Source: Kuafuiihalomonas sp964477875
GTDB lineage: Bacteria; Myxococcota; Kuafuiibacteriia; Kuafuiibacteriales; Kuafuiibacteriaceae
NCBI GenBank assembly: GCA_964477875.1
Contig: CAYZFR010000175.1
Span: 1 to 8,449, forward strand
Length of the DNA: 8,449 nt
Reading direction: 5' to 3'
Shown: positions 5,793 to 8,449 of the stretch, piece by piece
Layout: each line of letters starts with the position of its first letter
How positions within the stretch are numbered: the stretch's first letter is position 1
Notes under the pieces: model-generated
Told to the model about the DNA's origin: nothing
Database searches by the model: none
Seen by the model: the letters and a program-made list of their open reading frames with translations, nothing else
Position numbers and translations under genes: made by a program

Positions 5793-5860
5793 AGCACGGA
5801 GCCGGCCTGACCGCCGCCCTAGGCTGGACCCGAGCCCGGCGGTGGGATTTGTCAAACTGC
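5793..5860. promoter_or_regulatory. Divergent promoter region between the rhomboid and aminopeptidase P genes
   Basis: The 68-base gap contains a perfect 7-bp inverted repeat, ACCGCCG (5810-5816) and CGGCGGT (5837-5843), separated by 20 bases. A CCTAGG palindrome (5818-5823) lies inside it. On the minus strand TTGACA (5855-5850) matches a sigma-70 -35 box for the rhomboid gene, but no good -10 box follows at the right distance. A shared operator is possible and untested. Confidence 0.35.
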
Positions 5861-7540
5861 ATGGATCGACTGGCCAAGGTGCGGGCCGAGATGGAGGCGG
5901 CGGAGCTCGACCTCCTGTGGGTGCGCTCCACCGACCCCTGGCTCAACGAGTACGTACCCCCCGAGGATGCGCTCCGAGCCTGGCTCACCGGCTTCAGCGG
6001 CTCGATGGGCGAGGCGGTGGTGGGACGCGCGCGGGCGTGGCTGGTCGTGGACGGTCGCTACTGGACCCAGGCCGAGCGAGAGACCGACGACCAGTGGACC
6101 GTCGTGCGTGCCGCCGGATCCCAGAGTTTGGAAGATCACGTGCGCGCCCTGCTGTCCGAGAACAAAGGCTACCGGATCGGTATCGGCGCCGAGCGCACCA
6201 CCCTCGCCCAGCTCGCGTCCCTGGAGGAGGCCTTGCCTGACCGCAGCTTGGTCCCCTCGACGCCCGACCTCGTAGAGCGGGCCCGAGGGCCCGTCGATGG
6301 GACCCGGGCGCCGGCCCAGTTCCGGGCCGTCGATCCGGCGCGACTCGGTCGCACGCCCGGCCAGCGCCTGGAGCAGTTGTGGTCCGAGCTCCCCGACGAG
6401 GTCGAAGCCTGGCTGGTCCAGCCCCTCGATGACATCGCCTATCTGACCGGGGTCCGGGCGACGGAGATGCCGTACCAGGCGACCTTTCGTGGCTGGGCGC
6501 TGGCTTGGAGAGACGAGATCTGGGTGGCGACCCCCGGCGGCCGAGGTCCCGATCCCGAGGTCGAGGGCGTCCGCTTCATGAACGAAGACGCCCTCCTGGC
6601 GCGCCTGGGTGAGCGGGGCGCGGAGCGGATCGGCCATGATCCCAGCCGCTGCACCGTCGCTCACCGGGACCGCTTGGAAGCGGCGGGCTGCGGGCTCGTC
6701 CCGGCTCGGGACCCCGTGGCGGGGCTCAAGACGATCAAGACCTCGGAGGAGCTGGCCCGCATGCGAGAGGCGCTCCGAAGGGCGGACCGGGTCCTTCACG
6801 GCACCATCACCTGGGCCCAGTCCGAAGTGCGTAGCGGACACCGAGTGAGTGAAGCCGACGTCGCTCAGCGCATCGAAGCGAGCTTTCGGGACGAGGGCGC
6901 GACCAACCTCAGCTTTCGGGTCATCGCCGGCGCCGGCGAGCACAGCGCGATCATCCACTACGGTACGCCCGACCCGGAGCGCTGGCTGAAGCCGGGGGAG
7001 CTGATGCTCATCGACAACGGCGGGCATTTTCACGAGGGCTTGGCCACCGACATGACCCGAACCTTCCTGGTTGGTGACGGCTCGCCCACGCGCGAGCAGC
7101 GGCGACGCTACACCGCCGTCCTGCGGGGCGCGGTGGCGGGGATGCGGGCACGGCTCCCCGAAGGCGCCACCGCCGCTCAGCTCGACGGCATCGTGCGGGC
7201 GCCGATCTGGGAGGCGGGGGGCGACTACACCCATGGCACCGGCCACGGCGTCGGGATCAACGTGCACGAGTTCCCGCCGCGTCTGTCGGGGGCCTCCTCG
7301 GACGTGCTCCGTCCGGGTCAGGTCTTCTCGATCGAGCCGGGCTGGTATGACCCGGAGCTGGGCGGGATCCGGATCGAGAACCTGTGCACCCTGGTCCCGT
7401 CTCCCGAACACCCCGGCTTCAACCAAGTCGAGCCCCTGACCTTCTGCCCGCTGGACGAGCGTTTGGTCGATCCGACCGCCCTCAGTGAAGCGGAGCGGGC
7501 GTGGCTGGCCGACTATCGTCGCCGCTTCGTCGATGCCTGA
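5861..7540 (+). CDS. pepP: Xaa-Pro aminopeptidase (aminopeptidase P, M24 family, three-domain type)
   Basis: This enzyme removes an N-terminal residue that precedes proline, in the cytoplasm, using a dinuclear metal centre (usually manganese). The protein has 559 residues with the eukaryote-type architecture. Creatinase-like domain 1 is at about 1-135 (EYVPPEDALRAWLTGFSGS), domain 2 at about 160-285, and the M24 'pita-bread' catalytic domain at about 293-510. The C-terminal M24_C tail contains EPLTFCPLDERLVD and ERAWLADY. The metal ligands all appear: D385 (LIDNGG), D397 (ATDMTRTF), H462 (HGTGHGVG), E492 (FSIEPGWY) and E506 (GIRIEN). H366 and H469 fit the supporting active-site histidines. 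The spacing between the two aspartates is one residue longer than in E. coli PepP. The start at ATG 5861 has only a distant GGGA. No signal peptide is present. It overlaps the glycosylase gene downstream by eight bases. Confidence 0.95.
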   Translation: MDRLAKVRAEMEAAELDLLWVRSTDPWLNEYVPPEDALRAWLTGFSGSMGEAVVGRARAWLVVDGRYWTQAERETDDQWTVVRAAGSQSLEDHVRALLSENKGYRIGIGAERTTLAQLASLEEALPDRSLVPSTPDLVERARGPVDGTRAPAQFRAVDPARLGRTPGQRLEQLWSELPDEVEAWLVQPLDDIAYLTGVRATEMPYQATFRGWALAWRDEIWVATPGGRGPDPEVEGVRFMNEDALLARLGERGAERIGHDPSRCTVAHRDRLEAAGCGLVPARDPVAGLKTIKTSEELARMREALRRADRVLHGTITWAQSEVRSGHRVSEADVAQRIEASFRDEGATNLSFRVIAGAGEHSAIIHYGTPDPERWLKPGELMLIDNGGHFHEGLATDMTRTFLVGDGSPTREQRRRYTAVLRGAVAGMRARLPEGATAAQLDGIVRAPIWEAGGDYTHGTGHGVGINVHEFPPRLSGASSDVLRPGQVFSIEPGWYDPELGGIRIENLCTLVPSPEHPGFNQVEPLTFCPLDERLVDPTALSEAERAWLADYRRRFVDA

Positions 7541-8375
7541 GCTCGCGGAGGTCGAGGTCGGTCGCAAGGTGGCGGCGTCGGCGCTGGAGGGAGAGCGCCT
7601 GGTCCGAATTTGGACCGACGACGACGACGTGGTCTTCGCCGGCGTGCGTCCGCGCGTCCTCGCCCGCCGGCTGAAGGGCCGGCGCGTCGAAGCGGTGCGA
7701 CGGAAGGGCAAGCTTCTTTGGTTCGAGATGGACGAGGGCCCCTGGCCGAGCTTCCACTTCGGGATGACGGGCGCCTTTCACGTCCCGCCAGACCAGGTGC
7801 GCCTGTCGCCGGTCGCCCTGCACCACGGGCCGGCGAACGACGGCTGGCCGCCTCGCTTCGCCAAGATCCGCCTTCATGCAGAGTCGGGCCGTGAGCTGGT
7901 CATGAGCAACGCCCGTCGTCTGGGCCGAATCCGCCTCCACGAGGATCTGTTCTCCGAGCCCGGCTTCACGCGACTGGGCTTCGATCCGCTGCTGGAGCTG
8001 CCGAGCGCCGCCGCCATGGAGCGGCGCCTTCGAAAGCGGCGGGGCGCGTTGAAAGGCATCTTGCTCGATCAGAGCTTCGCGGCCGGGGTCGGCAACTGGC
8101 TGGCCGACGAAATTCTCTACCAGAGTAAGCTCTCTCCGCACCGGATCCCGGCCAGCCTGGACTCGGCCGAAGTCCGGGCTCTCCGCTCGGCCATGAAGCG
8201 CGTGGTGACGAAGGCGGTACAAACCGACGCCGACGCTTCCCGCCTCCCCCGCACCTGGTTGTTTCATCACCGCTGGGGCAAGGGAGCAGGCCGAAAAACC
8301 GCTCGCGGCGAGGCGATCATCTACGAAACCATCGCCGGCCGAACCACCGCCTGGGCCCCGAGCAGGCAGACCTGA
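7533..8375 (+). CDS. fpg: Fpg/Nei-superfamily DNA glycosylase with a zincless finger (plant/fungal FPG-like)
   Basis: This is a bifunctional base-excision repair enzyme that removes damaged bases and nicks the abasic site by beta/delta-elimination. It has 280 residues and begins MPELAEVEVGRK. P2 is the Schiff-base nucleophile and E3 the general acid. K58 (RRKGK) matches the conserved lysine, and FGMTG (76-80) holds the void-filling methionine M78. The helix-two-turn-helix lies at about 170-204 (LLDQSFAAGVGNWLADEILY). The C-terminal finger (about 241-278) keeps the key arginine R270 in AGRTTAW but none of the four zinc cysteines, and the whole protein has no cysteine. The finger and the preceding TDADASRLPRTWLFHHR resemble plant/fungal FPG (MMH) proteins. 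The GGTT-DF stretch leading into the 8-oxoguanine capping loop of bacterial Fpg is absent. The ATG overlaps the end of pepP by eight bases. The start is fixed because Pro2 must follow Met. The substrate may be oxidised pyrimidines or abasic sites rather than 8-oxoguanine. Confidence 0.9.
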   Translation: MPELAEVEVGRKVAASALEGERLVRIWTDDDDVVFAGVRPRVLARRLKGRRVEAVRRKGKLLWFEMDEGPWPSFHFGMTGAFHVPPDQVRLSPVALHHGPANDGWPPRFAKIRLHAESGRELVMSNARRLGRIRLHEDLFSEPGFTRLGFDPLLELPSAAAMERRLRKRRGALKGILLDQSFAAGVGNWLADEILYQSKLSPHRIPASLDSAEVRALRSAMKRVVTKAVQTDADASRLPRTWLFHHRWGKGAGRKTARGEAIIYETIAGRTTAWAPSRQT

Positions 8376-8400
8376 CGAAGCGCCGGCCCAGAACCACTAG

Positions 8401-8449
8401 TCAGGCTCGGAGCCAGGCCTCCAGCTTGGTCTGGACCGACGGGGCGTCG
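8401..8449 (-). CDS. C-terminal end of an unidentified minus-strand gene (partial)
   Basis: Reading the minus strand inward from the window edge gives DAPSVQTKLEAWLRA followed by TGA (stop at 8403-8401). The sequence looks like a normal amphipathic C-terminal helix, and the 25-base gap to the convergent fpg-like gene fits the tight spacing elsewhere in the window. Fifteen codons are too few to name a family. Another minus-strand frame is also open here, so this is tentative. Confidence 0.4.
   Translation of the reverse strand, partial: DAPSVQTKLEAWLRA

Noticed and set aside
5793..5855. The TTG at 5855 as the rhomboid start, and TTGACA there as a firm promoter
   Set aside because: The extra 21 residues are not typical of rhomboids. 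The -35-like hexamer has no matching -10 box at 16-18 bases, so I do not call a promoter.
5852..7711. A 619-codon open frame on the minus strand opposite aminopeptidase P
   Set aside because: It has no recognisable motif, and the plus-strand frame carries all M24 catalytic residues. Long antisense frames are expected in DNA this GC-rich.

Overview
The window is a GC-rich, densely packed bacterial chromosomal segment. Most adjacent same-strand genes overlap by 4 to 8 bases. The gene content suggests a respiring, Gram-negative, deltaproteobacterial/myxobacterial-type lineage (Myxococcota or a relative): Ccm-type cytochrome c maturation genes, a c554-like tetraheme cytochrome with a ResB-like partner, CoaE, a rhomboid protease, and a eukaryote-type aminopeptidase P. 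The taxonomic call is an inference from gene content and base composition. I see no tRNA, rRNA, CRISPR array, transposase or prophage gene.

Layout. (1) Positions 2-1726, plus strand, hold the end of a cytochrome c maturation (System I) operon: ccmB (5' end cut by the window), ccmC, a CcmD-family small membrane protein, and a 45-residue single-span membrane microprotein. All are chained by ATGA/ATGA/GTGA stop-start overlaps. (2) Positions 1751-3249, minus strand, hold a secreted tetraheme c-type cytochrome followed, with an ATGA overlap, by a divergent ResB-like membrane protein. These two blocks converge on a 24-base gap that contains a perfect 7-bp hairpin. (3) Positions 3385-5072, plus strand, hold coaE (last step of coenzyme A synthesis) and, with a GTGA overlap, an extended SDR of the thioester-reductase/male-sterility type. 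(4) Positions 5100-5792, minus strand, hold a rhomboid intramembrane serine protease. (5) Positions 5861-8375, plus strand, hold aminopeptidase P and, overlapping it by 8 bases, a DNA glycosylase of the Fpg/Nei superfamily. (6) Positions 8401-8449, minus strand, hold the probable last 15 codons of a gene that runs out of the window.

How the parts fit. CcmB, CcmC and CcmD load and handle heme outside the cytoplasm for attachment to apocytochromes c. The neighbouring tetraheme cytochrome is an obvious client, and its ResB-like partner may be a dedicated assembly factor. The remaining genes are housekeeping or maintenance functions with no clear shared pathway, although CoaE and a possible CoA/ACP-thioester-acting SDR are an intriguing pair.

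The most unusual gene is the DNA glycosylase. It keeps the Fpg catalytic N-terminus and helix-two-turn-helix, but it has no cysteine at all and carries a zincless finger resembling plant/fungal FPG (MMH) proteins. I do not see an obviously new multi-gene system. The best leads are the zincless glycosylase, the coupled microprotein at the end of the ccm operon, and the cytochrome/ResB-like pair.
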